Below, one piece after another: positions 51,991 through 60,077 of a DNA stretch of 64,000 nt. Position 1 is the stretch's first letter. Every line of letters begins with the position of its first letter. Below the pieces are notes generated by a model. It was given only the letters and a program-made list of their open reading frames with translations. It ran no database searches and was not told the DNA's origin. The DNA comes from Chryseobacterium kimseyorum. GTDB taxonomy: Bacteria > Bacteroidota > Bacteroidia > Flavobacteriales > Weeksellaceae. Both the position numbers and the translations under genes were made by a program. The stretch lies in assembly GCF_025971945.1 (NCBI RefSeq), contig NZ_JAPDHW010000006.1, positions 223,272-287,271 on the forward strand. The letters are read 5' to 3'.

Positions 51991-52024
51991 AAAAGCGGAA
52001 CAAATTAATTTGTTCCGCTTTTAT
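51991..52024. terminator. bidirectional terminator
   Basis: Perfect stem of about 14 bases (51991-52004 with 52009-52022) around TTAA, A run before and T run after, so it serves both the M14 gene and the convergent DUF4920 gene. Confidence 0.92.
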
Positions 52025-52042
52025 TTTAAATAATATCGAATT

Positions 52043-52549
52043 TTAGTTAACGACTTTAATTCCGTTCGCCACAAATCTGATTTCTTCTTTTGGTTTTGTA
52101 ATCGCGTCAATTTCTGACTGAGGCTTTTTAGCATCTTCTGCGTAGTGTTTCTGCTCGTCAATTGAAGTTACTTTTCTCTCCGCATTACCTTCCAAAACTA
52201 CATTTTTACCTTTCAAAGCTGTTGGTACGAAAAAACCGTAATCTTTCATTTTCACGAAAAACTGAGTGTCATCTTCAGTTTGAATAGTTAACCAGCAACC
52301 TTTTTTGTCGCAAACGTCAACCACTTTTCCTTTGATGGCTACATTTTCAACTTTTTTGTTGTCTTTCTTAAGTTTTTTAGCCAATTTTTCAACGCTCATC
52401 GCTTTAGATTCTGTTGAAACAACGGTAGAACCATAGGTATCACCTACGATTGCGTTTCCTGCCGGAGGTCCGAATTTCTTTCCTTCCTGAGCAAATGCGA
52501 ATGTTGATGCACTTACTGCCACTAGAAATAATATGGATTTTAATTTCAT
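52043..52549 (-). CDS. DUF4920 exported protein
   Basis: Exported protein of 168 residues: signal peptide ending AFAQ (about 21), then the DUF4920 domain with KGKVVDVCDKKGCWLTI (two cysteines near 78-83), KDYGFFVPTALKGK and NVVLEGNA. The fold resembles OB-type domains by its strands. The ATG at 52549 is preferred to the upstream one at 52567 because the signal peptide then starts MKLKS and the -7 element at 52565-52572 stays outside. Function unknown. Confidence 0.82.
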   Translation of the reverse strand: MKLKSILFLVAVSASTFAFAQEGKKFGPPAGNAIVGDTYGSTVVSTESKAMSVEKLAKKLKKDNKKVENVAIKGKVVDVCDKKGCWLTIQTEDDTQFFVKMKDYGFFVPTALKGKNVVLEGNAERKVTSIDEQKHYAEDAKKPQSEIDAITKPKEEIRFVANGIKVVN

Positions 52550-52564
52550 TCTTAATATTTTTTC

Positions 52565-52572
52565 CAAAATTA
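52565..52572 (-). promoter_or_regulatory. -7 element (TAATTTTG) of the DUF4920 gene
   Basis: Perfect TAnnTTTG on the minus strand, 15 bases before the ATG at 52549; supports the shorter start. Confidence 0.6.
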
Positions 52573-52772
52573 ATAATAAAATTTGAATTTAGAATGATTA
52601 TAAACTTGATAAAATACAGGTGCTTCTCAAATTCAAAACAAAAAGCAATAATAACTGCTTATTTAGCTATATTTGAAAGGTTAACTGTAAGATATTTTTA
52701 GTTGCAGAAGAAAGACAAGTTTATTAGCGGTCTAATATTTCTAAAAGTGAACAGATAAAGGTGATACAAATT

Positions 52773-53597
52773 ATGAAAAAGAATATAATTCTAAAGGCAT
52801 TTTTGTTTTTTTACTTTATAATATTTTATAACCATGTCATTGGTCAAAATCAATTATTTAAGTATGATCTGGAATATAAACCCAGTCCCTTGCAAAATAA
52901 CACGATTGTAGAAAAGATGGTCTTAGACGTTGAAAATACAAAATTATCAATTTTCAGAACAGAACATGAAAAGAAATCTGACTCTCTTACTGCAAAAACG
53001 GGTTTGGGCTTGGGTAGAAAACCAACATTTGAAAGTCAGTTTTATATTGTAAAAAAGCTTGCTGATAATGAAGTGAAAAAAAGTATCAAGACAATGTATT
53101 CAGAGATATTTTCTGTCAATATCAATGAAAAACTTAATTGGGAAATTTTCCCGGAAAAAAGTAGAATTAGAACTTTTGAAGTTCAGAAAGCAACTGTAAA
53201 TTATGGTGGAAGAAATTGGATAGCATGGTTTGCAAGTGAAATTCCTATTCAGGATGGACCATATATTTTTCATGGTTTACCCGGATTAATAATTAAAATT
53301 TCAGATAATGAAAATAATTATATTTTTAGTCTGACAGAAATTAAAGCCTCAGAAGGAGATATTACTTACAGACCCAAAAGCTCAGAATTAACCTGGGAAC
53401 AATTTGAAAAATTATCTGAAAATTACTATTCAGATCCTTTCGCCACACTAAAATCTATGGGAATACCCATTAAAGTAGATGATGGTAACGGTAATGGTGT
53501 TACGCCAGACCTGAAAATTCTTTCAGATCAAATGAAAAAAAAGATAAAAGAAAATAATAACCCAATAGAACTTAATCATAAAATTGATTACAGATAA
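52773..53597 (+). CDS. GLPGLI family protein
   Basis: Exported protein of 274 residues, signal peptide ending VIGQ (about 25). The family motif is IFHGLPGLI near residue 171, preceded by AWFASEIPIQDGPY. GLPGLI proteins are frequent in Bacteroidota and of unknown function, often next to TonB-dependent receptors. None is near here. The ATG at 52773 is taken over a GTG at 52761. The downstream permease gene starts 34 bases later and may be cotranscribed. Confidence 0.88.
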   Translation: MKKNIILKAFLFFYFIIFYNHVIGQNQLFKYDLEYKPSPLQNNTIVEKMVLDVENTKLSIFRTEHEKKSDSLTAKTGLGLGRKPTFESQFYIVKKLADNEVKKSIKTMYSEIFSVNINEKLNWEIFPEKSRIRTFEVQKATVNYGGRNWIAWFASEIPIQDGPYIFHGLPGLIIKISDNENNYIFSLTEIKASEGDITYRPKSSELTWEQFEKLSENYYSDPFATLKSMGIPIKVDDGNGNGVTPDLKILSDQMKKKIKENNNPIELNHKIDYR

Positions 53598-53631
53598 ATC
53601 TCTTGTGCAAAAGCCACTTTAATATTTGAAT

Positions 53632-55047
53632 ATGCAGAAAAAACTAAAACTTTGGGACGCCACCATGCTCGTGATGGGTTCGATGATCGGTAGTGGAATT
53701 TTTATCGTAAGCGCCGACATGATGCGAAATCTTGGTTCGGGCTACTGGATGATCGTAGTTTGGATGATCACCGGAATTATGACGGTTGCAGCAGCAATTA
53801 GCTATGGTGAGCTTTCTGCTCTGTTTCCTAAAGCGGGAGGGCAGTACACATATCTCACAGAAATTTTTGGTAAAAAGATGGGTTTCCTCTATGGTTGGGG
53901 ATTATTTACCGTCATTCAGACCGGAACAATAGCGGCAGTTGCCATGGCATTCGGGAAATTTACCGCTTATCTCGTTCCTTCGCTCAACGACGCGGCTCCT
54001 ATCTTTCAGAGTGGGGAATTTCAGATCACCTGGATTCAGATTTTAGCCATCGCCATTATTCTCCTTCTGACTTACATTAATACCAGAGGTGTGGAAAGTG
54101 GTAAAATTCTTCAGAACGTCTTTACAGGTTCAAAAATATTAGCATTGTTAGGCTTAATTGCTGCAGGTTTTATCTTCGTTGATTTCTCGCATCTTGCAGA
54201 AAATTTCAGTTTCGGAACGAATGCATTCAATAATACAGACAAAGACGCAACAGGAAATTTCCTGAAGATCGGCTGGGAATCCATAGACGGAATGACTTTA
54301 ATGGGCGGAATTGCGGCGGCAATGGTAGGCTCAGTTTTCAGTTCTGTTGCATGGGAAAGTGTGACTTTTGTTTCAGGTGAAATTGAGAATCCTAAGAAAA
54401 ATGTGGTTAAAGCAATGATCTTAGGAACTTCGGCGGTGATGCTTTTATATATTGCAGTGAATTTCGTGTATTTAAATGCCATCGACCGTGATTCCATCGC
54501 ATTTGCAGCCAATGATCGAGTAGCCGTTGCCGCTTCGCAGAATATCTTTGGAAGTGCAGGAACGGTGATTATAGCAGTTCTCGTTATGGTTTCTACATTT
54601 GGTTGTAACAACGGGTTGATCTTAGCCGGAGCAAGGGTTTTCCAGACAATGGCAAAAGACGGGCTGTTCTTCAAATCAGCGATCGATAATAATAAAAATG
54701 ATGTTCCGTCAAATGCACTCTGGATGCAGGGAGTTTGGGCTTCCGTTCTCTGTCTGAGCGGACAGTACGGAAATCTTCTGGATATGATCTCATTCGGTAT
54801 CGTATTGTTTTACATGATCACTGTCTTTGGAGTGATTTATTTAAGAATAAAACAACCCAATCTTGAAAGACCTTATAAAACATGGCTTTATCCTGTAACT
54901 CCTATTATTTATCTGATTATAGGAACCGTTTTCTGTCTTCTCCTTTTAATTTATAAACAGCAATATACGTGGCCGGGCTTTTTGATTGTTTTACTCGGAC
55001 TTCCCGTCTATTACATCATTAACCGTAAGAAAACTACGGATTCATAA
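53632..55047 (+). CDS. APC-family amino acid permease
   Basis: Inner-membrane permease of 471 residues with twelve predicted helices. The first helix has MVMGSMIGSGIFIVS, including the GSGIF unwound segment typical of the APC superfamily, followed by GELSALFPKAGGQYTYL and EIENPKKNVVKA near 250. Likely an amino-acid antiporter or proton symporter; the substrate is not readable. ATG 53632 is preferred to a TTG two codons upstream. Confidence 0.9.
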   Translation: MQKKLKLWDATMLVMGSMIGSGIFIVSADMMRNLGSGYWMIVVWMITGIMTVAAAISYGELSALFPKAGGQYTYLTEIFGKKMGFLYGWGLFTVIQTGTIAAVAMAFGKFTAYLVPSLNDAAPIFQSGEFQITWIQILAIAIILLLTYINTRGVESGKILQNVFTGSKILALLGLIAAGFIFVDFSHLAENFSFGTNAFNNTDKDATGNFLKIGWESIDGMTLMGGIAAAMVGSVFSSVAWESVTFVSGEIENPKKNVVKAMILGTSAVMLLYIAVNFVYLNAIDRDSIAFAANDRVAVAASQNIFGSAGTVIIAVLVMVSTFGCNNGLILAGARVFQTMAKDGLFFKSAIDNNKNDVPSNALWMQGVWASVLCLSGQYGNLLDMISFGIVLFYMITVFGVIYLRIKQPNLERPYKTWLYPVTPIIYLIIGTVFCLLLLIYKQQYTWPGFLIVLLGLPVYYIINRKKTTDS

Positions 55048-55084
55048 TTTTGTAGGGAGCTTTTTCCCGCTTTCACTACTCGCT

Positions 55085-55131
55085 TTTTCATGTTTAGGGC
55101 GGCGACCCTGCCGCCGCCCTAAACATGAAAA
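55085..55131. repeat. 20-bp-arm GC-rich palindrome within a repeat-like block
   Basis: Perfect arms 55085-55104 and 55112-55131 around a seven-base loop (ACCCTGC). The arms start TTTTCATG and end GGGCGGCG, very GC-rich for this genome. The flanks (GGGAGCTTTTTCCCG before, CAATCGGGGCTAGGAAC after) resemble recurring intergenic elements of Chryseobacterium as I remember them. The 450-base gap between the permease and tssE holds nothing else recognisable; a 60-codon TTG frame at 55297-55479 is not supported. Confidence 0.65.
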
Positions 55132-55497
55132 GAGCTCAGACAGGCCGTTCAATCGGGGCTAGGAACATGGTATCCATTCAGATTTTGTCGTTATAAAGGT
55201 TTTAGTCAATTGCAATCTTGCCGAATAGGAGCACTTTAAATATAATATAGCTTTCTCAAATTTAATTAAGATGACTGACGAAAAACCTGATGATCTTTGA
55301 TAAGCAGATTAACTTTGTCAAACTTAAAACAGCTGGAGGCCAAAAAATTCTTCTCGAATTTTACATTTAAAATAATTATAGCATTAAGATCAACAAAGTT
55401 TCAAAAGAATATCATAAATTATTTCCCGAAAATGATTAATTTGGTATTTCATTTACATAATGACACCAAAAAAAATTAAAATAGAGAACACCAATCT

Positions 55498-55938
55498 ATG
55501 GACACACCAAATTACAGAATGCCTTTTGTGCCATCAACGCTGATGTCTGAGGGTGGAAGTATTGACACCTGCGACATGGGTGAAAGTATCGCCCACAATA
55601 TTATGTTGCTTATCACAACAAAGAAGGGCGAAAACAGATATGATGAAAATTACGGAAACGATGTTTGGAATCTGGAATTTGATAACGGAGTTACATCAGC
55701 CGTATGGGAAAATGTTTTTATTAAAAGTCTGAAAAGACAGATTCAGGAGTTTGAACCCAGAATCGTTCATCCACAGGTCGATGCTCATGTAGAAATTGTT
55801 GAGCACAACTACGATACGAAGGAGCATACAGAAATCAAGAAAAAAGTAAGAATAGCCATTAATGCAAAGATGGAATCCACAGGAGAGCGTTTCAGCTTTT
55901 CTACCGAGCTGTTTCTGAGCCCAATGTCAATAGATTAA
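55498..55938 (+). CDS. tssE: type VI secretion baseplate protein TssE (gp25-like)
   Basis: Baseplate protein of 146 residues, GPW/gp25 family. GESIAHNIMLLITTKKGENRYDENYGNDVWNLEF (about 27-60) is the gp25 core, with RYDENYG near the middle where most members have the ExR-type motif. It is followed after 19 bases by tssF, as in Bacteroidota subtype iii T6SS clusters. The rest of the cluster (tssB, C, D, G, H, I, K) is not in this window. Confidence 0.8.
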   Translation: MDTPNYRMPFVPSTLMSEGGSIDTCDMGESIAHNIMLLITTKKGENRYDENYGNDVWNLEFDNGVTSAVWENVFIKSLKRQIQEFEPRIVHPQVDAHVEIVEHNYDTKEHTEIKKKVRIAINAKMESTGERFSFSTELFLSPMSID

Positions 55939-55957
55939 TTACCACCTTATCACAAAT

Positions 55958-57841
55958 ATGAATTTAGATCAGAATATTTATTCGAAAGAATCTGTAAAAG
56001 CAAGGATGCTTCAAAATGCAACCAAAGTATGGGGATTGAAAAGTCCACAGTCGTTGGATCCTTTTGTTAAACTTTTAATAGATGCTTTCAGCACGGAAGT
56101 TTTTAAAGCTAATAACGAAATTCAGACTGTTAACGCCAGAATTTTAGAAAAGCTGGCTAAGCTGTTAACACCGTCAATCTACACGCATCCGATTCCTGCG
56201 CACGCAATTGCCTACACTGCACCATTTGAATCTTCCGAAGTTCTGTTGGATCATACCGAATTTTTCTTCAGAAAACAGATGAATTCAACAGTAAAATCGG
56301 AATCGGATAAACAGCTTAATATTCCGTACACACCAATTGGCAGTGTTAGAACCAATAAGGCGCAGACGGCCATTATGTTTGTCGGTAATACCTGCTACAG
56401 CATTGATGACCGCTTAAACAAAATCCCGATTTCAAGGTTTCAGGGAAGACCTTCAGATTACCGAAAAGTTACAATCGGAATTAACGTTTCGAAATATAGC
56501 AACGAAAAGTTCCCAAGAGCTCTTGGACTATACTGTTCTAATCCTGCGTTTGAGCATTTGGATTTTGTATACAAACTGCTTCCCTACGTTACGGTTTCAA
56601 GCAACGGAAATCCCCTTTTTGTAAAAGAAGGTTTAACCTACCTTAAAAAAGAACAGGCTGAAGGATATGAACAGCTTTTTCACGAACAGTCAATTCGCAC
56701 GAAAATCATTGAAGATATTAAAAGTATTTATCACCATAAATTCATTGAAGTAACCGGACTGTCAAGAGATTTGTTTTCAGAATCGGGAACTTTGCCTCAG
56801 GATTTAGATTTTTTAAACGGAAGAGAAGAAATCCGAAAGTACATCGACGGGAAAAGCTTTCTGTGGCTGACTTTTGAGTTTCCACCACAGTTTTCGGCCG
56901 AGATTTTAGATAATTTCACTTTTGTGCTCAACGCGTTCCCCATTTATAACCGAGGCTGGAAAAAGACAGAATACAGTTTAGACATTATGGGAAATAATAT
57001 CCCACTGATCACAGAAGAGGGCGAACATTTCCTTTACGTGGATGAAGTTCAGGATGGAGACGGTCGGAAATATACCGAAATCCCTTTTACTCCTTCAGAT
57101 GATCTTAAAAAAGGTCTGTACACGGTAAGAAAAGGCGGTATGGAAAGATTCAACAACAGAAATGCTGTGGATATGATTTCAAATGTCCTGGAATTGACGA
57201 GAGATGAAATCGCAGCATTCTCATTATTGAACCGCGACAACGTAAAAGGAATGCTGAGCGAAATGTCTGACAAGATGAAATCAATGGTGCAGAAAGTAAA
57301 CAACGCTAAAAGAACAATTAAGCAGGAACTCAACTACGTTATCATGGAACCTGTTGAAAAAACAGACCACACATACGCATCATTCTGGATTACCCACTGT
57401 ACTTTTGCTAATCACATGCGCCCAGGAACTGAACTTTCAAACCAGTTAAAATCACAGTCTTTGATACTTTTGACGGAAACCATCGGTGGTGCGGAAGAAC
57501 AGAAAGGTTCAGACAGCATTCAGGCTTACAAATATGCATTGACGACCAGAGATAAAATTATTTCCCTGGAAGATGTAAAAAACTATGTAAGAATGGTTTT
57601 GAAGGATGAATTAAAAGATGTCCGGGTAAGAAGAGGAACCATGATCAGCAACAAGCCCAAAGAAGGTTTCGTTCGTACCGTTGACGTAGAAGTGATCCCC
57701 CAAAATTATTCTTTCTATGGAAGAGTATACTGGGAGAATATGGCGAATATTCTGAGAAATCAGATTATTTCTAAAGCCATCGACGGAATAGAATACCGCG
57801 TCATGATCAGCAACGAAGATGTAGATTTTTTTGAAAACTAA
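55958..57841 (+). CDS. tssF: type VI secretion baseplate subunit TssF
   Basis: Large baseplate wedge protein of 627 residues. The N-terminus (VKARMLQNATKVWG, LDPFVKLLIDAFSTEVFKANNEI) and the long central region with FRKQMNSTVKSESD fit TssF of the Bacteroidota type VI system. It normally binds TssE, TssG and TssK in the cytoplasmic baseplate. Here it is the last gene of a two-gene unit, closed by a terminator, so the expected tssG does not follow. Function therefore depends on other loci. Confidence 0.8.
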   Translation: MNLDQNIYSKESVKARMLQNATKVWGLKSPQSLDPFVKLLIDAFSTEVFKANNEIQTVNARILEKLAKLLTPSIYTHPIPAHAIAYTAPFESSEVLLDHTEFFFRKQMNSTVKSESDKQLNIPYTPIGSVRTNKAQTAIMFVGNTCYSIDDRLNKIPISRFQGRPSDYRKVTIGINVSKYSNEKFPRALGLYCSNPAFEHLDFVYKLLPYVTVSSNGNPLFVKEGLTYLKKEQAEGYEQLFHEQSIRTKIIEDIKSIYHHKFIEVTGLSRDLFSESGTLPQDLDFLNGREEIRKYIDGKSFLWLTFEFPPQFSAEILDNFTFVLNAFPIYNRGWKKTEYSLDIMGNNIPLITEEGEHFLYVDEVQDGDGRKYTEIPFTPSDDLKKGLYTVRKGGMERFNNRNAVDMISNVLELTRDEIAAFSLLNRDNVKGMLSEMSDKMKSMVQKVNNAKRTIKQELNYVIMEPVEKTDHTYASFWITHCTFANHMRPGTELSNQLKSQSLILLTETIGGAEEQKGSDSIQAYKYALTTRDKIISLEDVKNYVRMVLKDELKDVRVRRGTMISNKPKEGFVRTVDVEVIPQNYSFYGRVYWENMANILRNQIISKAIDGIEYRVMISNEDVDFFEN

Positions 57842-57847
57842 ATAAAA

Positions 57848-57885
57848 CAAAATTCTGGAAGATTAATTTTTTCCGGAATTTTGTT
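57848..57885 (+). terminator. Rho-independent terminator after tssF
   Basis: Thirteen-base arms 57848-57860 and 57871-57883 with one wobble; the T run is short. Confidence 0.75.
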
Positions 57886-57897
57886 ATAAAACTGAGA

Positions 57898-58197
57898 TTA
57901 AAATACCTGATCCATTAAAATCACTTCTCGGCTTTCCAATAGTGGAACAATCTCTTTCACCACCAGATTCTGATAATTCTCTGAGTTTTTATGAAATTCC
58001 AAGGCTGTTTCATTTTCATAACCTTCAAATAAAATCAATGTATTCTGATCGCTTTTGCTTTGATGAATTTTGTAAAATAAATTTCCTTTTTCTTCAGAAC
58101 TTTTTTTTGCTGCCTGTGTCAGAATTTGCAAAACTTCATCCAGTTTTCCTACTTTAACATTCCATTGGGCATAAACGTAAATTGCCTGTTCGCTCAT
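57898..58197 (-). CDS. antibiotic biosynthesis monooxygenase-domain protein (YgiN-like)
   Basis: Small ABM-fold protein of 99 residues, ferredoxin-like dimer, with IYVYAQWNVKVGK at the start, GNLFYKIHQSKSD in the centre and LFEGYENETALEFH, typical of putative quinol monooxygenases such as YgiN. The reaction here is not known. Its start lies 15 bases after the stop of the DJ-1-like gene, so both form one operon. Together they suggest handling of quinones or electrophilic carbonyls. Confidence 0.85.
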   Translation of the reverse strand: MSEQAIYVYAQWNVKVGKLDEVLQILTQAAKKSSEEKGNLFYKIHQSKSDQNTLILFEGYENETALEFHKNSENYQNLVVKEIVPLLESREVILMDQVF

Positions 58198-58212
58198 CTT
58201 TTTAGTTTTAAT

Positions 58213-58893
58213 TTATAAATTTTTAGATTCCAGAATAGCGACCATTTTTTCGCCCAAACCCTTTGCAGATGCCGGGTTCTGTCCGGTTACCAAATTACCA
58301 TCAGCAATACTGTTGGCAGACCAGGCTTCAGCAGCGTGAAAAATTGCACCTTGCTCAGTCAACGCAGTCTGAAGATCGAAGGGAACGTCAGCTCTTGCGT
58401 AGTTATCTTCTTCCTCAGTAGTAAAAGAAACTATGTTCTTACCACTGACCAGATAAGTTCCGTCACTTAATTTTACATTAAGTAGTGATACCGGACCATG
58501 ACAGACAGCTCCTACAACTGCATTTTTTTCATAAACTTCAGCGATGATTTTTTTAAGTTCAGCATCTTCCGCCATATCGACCATAGGAGCCAAACCGCCG
58601 GGAATGAAAACCGCATCATAATCATTGACATTTACCTCTGAAAGTTTTGACGCACTGTGCATGTCTTCCCAGCCTTTTCCTGTTAGAAATTTTAAATTTT
58701 CCGGATCATCGGCTAAATTTAGCGCATCTAAAAATGGTGATTCGCCCGTCAGACTTGCAAAATCAATTTGATAACCTGCATTTTTAAACTCTGCGTAAGG
58801 ATGGGCAACTTCGGATAAAAAAGTTCCTGTTCTTCTGTTATTCGGGCCGATTGCGTTGGCATTGGATACGATGATTAATACTTTTGCTTTCAT
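58213..58893 (-). CDS. DJ-1/PfpI family protein (Hsp31-like)
   Basis: Class I glutamine amidotransferase-like protein of 226 residues. Nucleophile Cys in VVGAVCHGP (near 133), acidic partner in the N-terminal strand region, and IPGGLAPMVD near 97 fit the Hsp31/YhbO-like DJ-1 superfamily with probable glyoxalase-III or chaperone/deglycase activity. Start ATG 58893 chosen over a TTG three codons upstream. First gene of an operon with the ABM gene; its promoter lies under a CRP-like site. Confidence 0.87.
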   Translation of the reverse strand: MKAKVLIIVSNANAIGPNNRRTGTFLSEVAHPYAEFKNAGYQIDFASLTGESPFLDALNLADDPENLKFLTGKGWEDMHSASKLSEVNVNDYDAVFIPGGLAPMVDMAEDAELKKIIAEVYEKNAVVGAVCHGPVSLLNVKLSDGTYLVSGKNIVSFTTEEEDNYARADVPFDLQTALTEQGAIFHAAEAWSANSIADGNLVTGQNPASAKGLGEKMVAILESKNL

Positions 58894-58938
58894 ATGTAAC
58901 AATTTTAATTGATTTTTATTTAGTTTAAATTTCTACAG

Positions 58939-58946
58939 CAAATGTA
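58939..58946 (-). promoter_or_regulatory. -7 element (TACATTTG) of the DJ-1/ABM operon
   Basis: Perfect TAnnTTTG on the minus strand, 45 bases before the ATG. A TTG 16 bases further upstream (58963-58965) could serve as -33. Confidence 0.65.
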
Positions 58947-58990
58947 TGTCGCCTCAAAGCCTCAATTGAAGGAGGAAAGTCACAAAAAAA

Positions 58991-59008
58991 GTGTGACCGA
59001 AATCACAC
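58991..59008. promoter_or_regulatory. CRP-type binding palindrome
   Basis: GTGTGA-CCGAAA-TCACAC, a perfect match to the E. coli CRP half-sites TGTGA-N6-TCACA. Its centre is about 57 bases upstream of the -7 element, close to a class I activator position. The neighbouring Crp/Fnr gene is the natural candidate. Confidence 0.7.
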
Positions 59009-59089
59009 CAATCTTTCAATATTTTAAATCATTAAAATTTATAAATATCGGTTGTGCATTGTAAAAAGGTAATTAAGGGTTTTTAAAAT

Positions 59090-59290
59090 TAACGCAATGG
59101 TATTTCTTTGCTAAATGAAATGCCTTTGTTTGTCTTAAAAAAGAATTTAGAGTAAAATCCTTGTCTTACTTTGCGATTAAAAAACGCAAGGAAAGACAAA
59201 GAATTATAAAATAACATTTAATAGTGTAAACAAAGGCGTTTGACTCCGTCGAATCTTCGATTTCACTTATTTTTGAAAGACAAAGATTTA
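59090..59290. repeat. degenerate intergenic repeat, copy B
   Basis: The noncoding 409-base gap between the Crp/Fnr and DJ-1 genes contains CTTTGCTAAATGAAATGCC (59106-59124) and an inverted match to copy A (59239-59263, 23 of 25 bases identical). Internal TTTGCG/CGCAAG words can pair. No gene seen. Confidence 0.5.
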
Positions 59291-59311
59291 AATGCAAAAA
59301 GGTTTAAATAA

Positions 59312-59881
59312 TTATTTGTTATTCGAATAAAGTCTGCTTAAAGTTTCTCTGCTCACTCCGAGGTATTCCGCAATATATTTTTTAGGAATTTGAATCATGA
59401 GATCGGGATATAATTTTGAAAACTCTTCATAACGTTGCTGAGGTGTGCTTGATAGCAAAATCTTTATTCTGTCCTGTAACGCAACATAACCATTCGTCAG
59501 CTTTACTCTGAAAAAATGTTCCATGGTGTGAAATTCCGCAGACAGCTTTTCCCGGCCTTCCAAAGTAAGGCAAAAAACTTCTCCTTCTGACAGACATTCT
59601 ACAAACATCGTCGATTTTTTCTGTTTAAAATAGCTGCTGTAATCGGTCATCCACCAGTTTTTTTTGGCAAACTGCACAATGTGCTCTTTTCCACTTTCGT
59701 CAAGATAATAGACTTTGTAAATTCCATCTACAACCAAGAACTCAAATTGCACATCATCACCTTCATGAAGCAGAAACTGATTTTTTCTGACGTTTTTGTG
59801 GGTGAAAAATGTTTTTATAGATTCAAATTCCTCGTCGGTAACGGAAATTATTTCTTCGATATGTTGCCGTAATCTGTTCAT
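59312..59881 (-). CDS. Crp/Fnr family transcriptional regulator
   Basis: Regulator of 189 residues: cyclic-nucleotide-binding-like beta-roll (about 20-120, LLHEGDDVQFEFLVVDGIY), a long dimerisation helix, and a winged HTH (about 150-189) with IPKKYIAEYLGVSRETLSRLY. The recognition helix carries Arg-Glu-x-x-x-Arg, the same pattern that E. coli CRP (RETVGR) uses to read GTGA half-sites. The effector ligand is unknown. It lies on the same strand and upstream of the DJ-1/ABM operon, whose control region holds a perfect CRP site. Confidence 0.93.
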   Translation of the reverse strand: MNRLRQHIEEIISVTDEEFESIKTFFTHKNVRKNQFLLHEGDDVQFEFLVVDGIYKVYYLDESGKEHIVQFAKKNWWMTDYSSYFKQKKSTMFVECLSEGEVFCLTLEGREKLSAEFHTMEHFFRVKLTNGYVALQDRIKILLSSTPQQRYEEFSKLYPDLMIQIPKKYIAEYLGVSRETLSRLYSNNK

Positions 59882-60034
59882 GAATGTTGATTAATACGGT
59901 GTAAATTTAAATAAAATTAAGGAAGAGAGAAGACGATGATCTGATAAGATTTAGATTTAAAATTTATAAAAATTTATATCGCTTTCATCTAAAATCGGAA
60001 CTATTTTTAACTCAATAAATTCCATAAAATTCCG

Positions 60035-60042
60035 TAATTTTG
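60035..60042 (+). promoter_or_regulatory. -7 element (TAATTTTG) of uvrA
   Basis: Perfect TAnnTTTG, 35 bases before the ATG at 60078. Confidence 0.6.
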
Positions 60043-60077
60043 CAAATCGTGATTTTCATGTAAGGTCACCCCAAATT

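Noticed and set aside
55297..55479. 60-codon open frame starting at TTG before tssE
   Set aside because: No RBS or promoter, biased to Lys/Asn/Phe as expected from AT-rich noncoding DNA, no recognisable domain.
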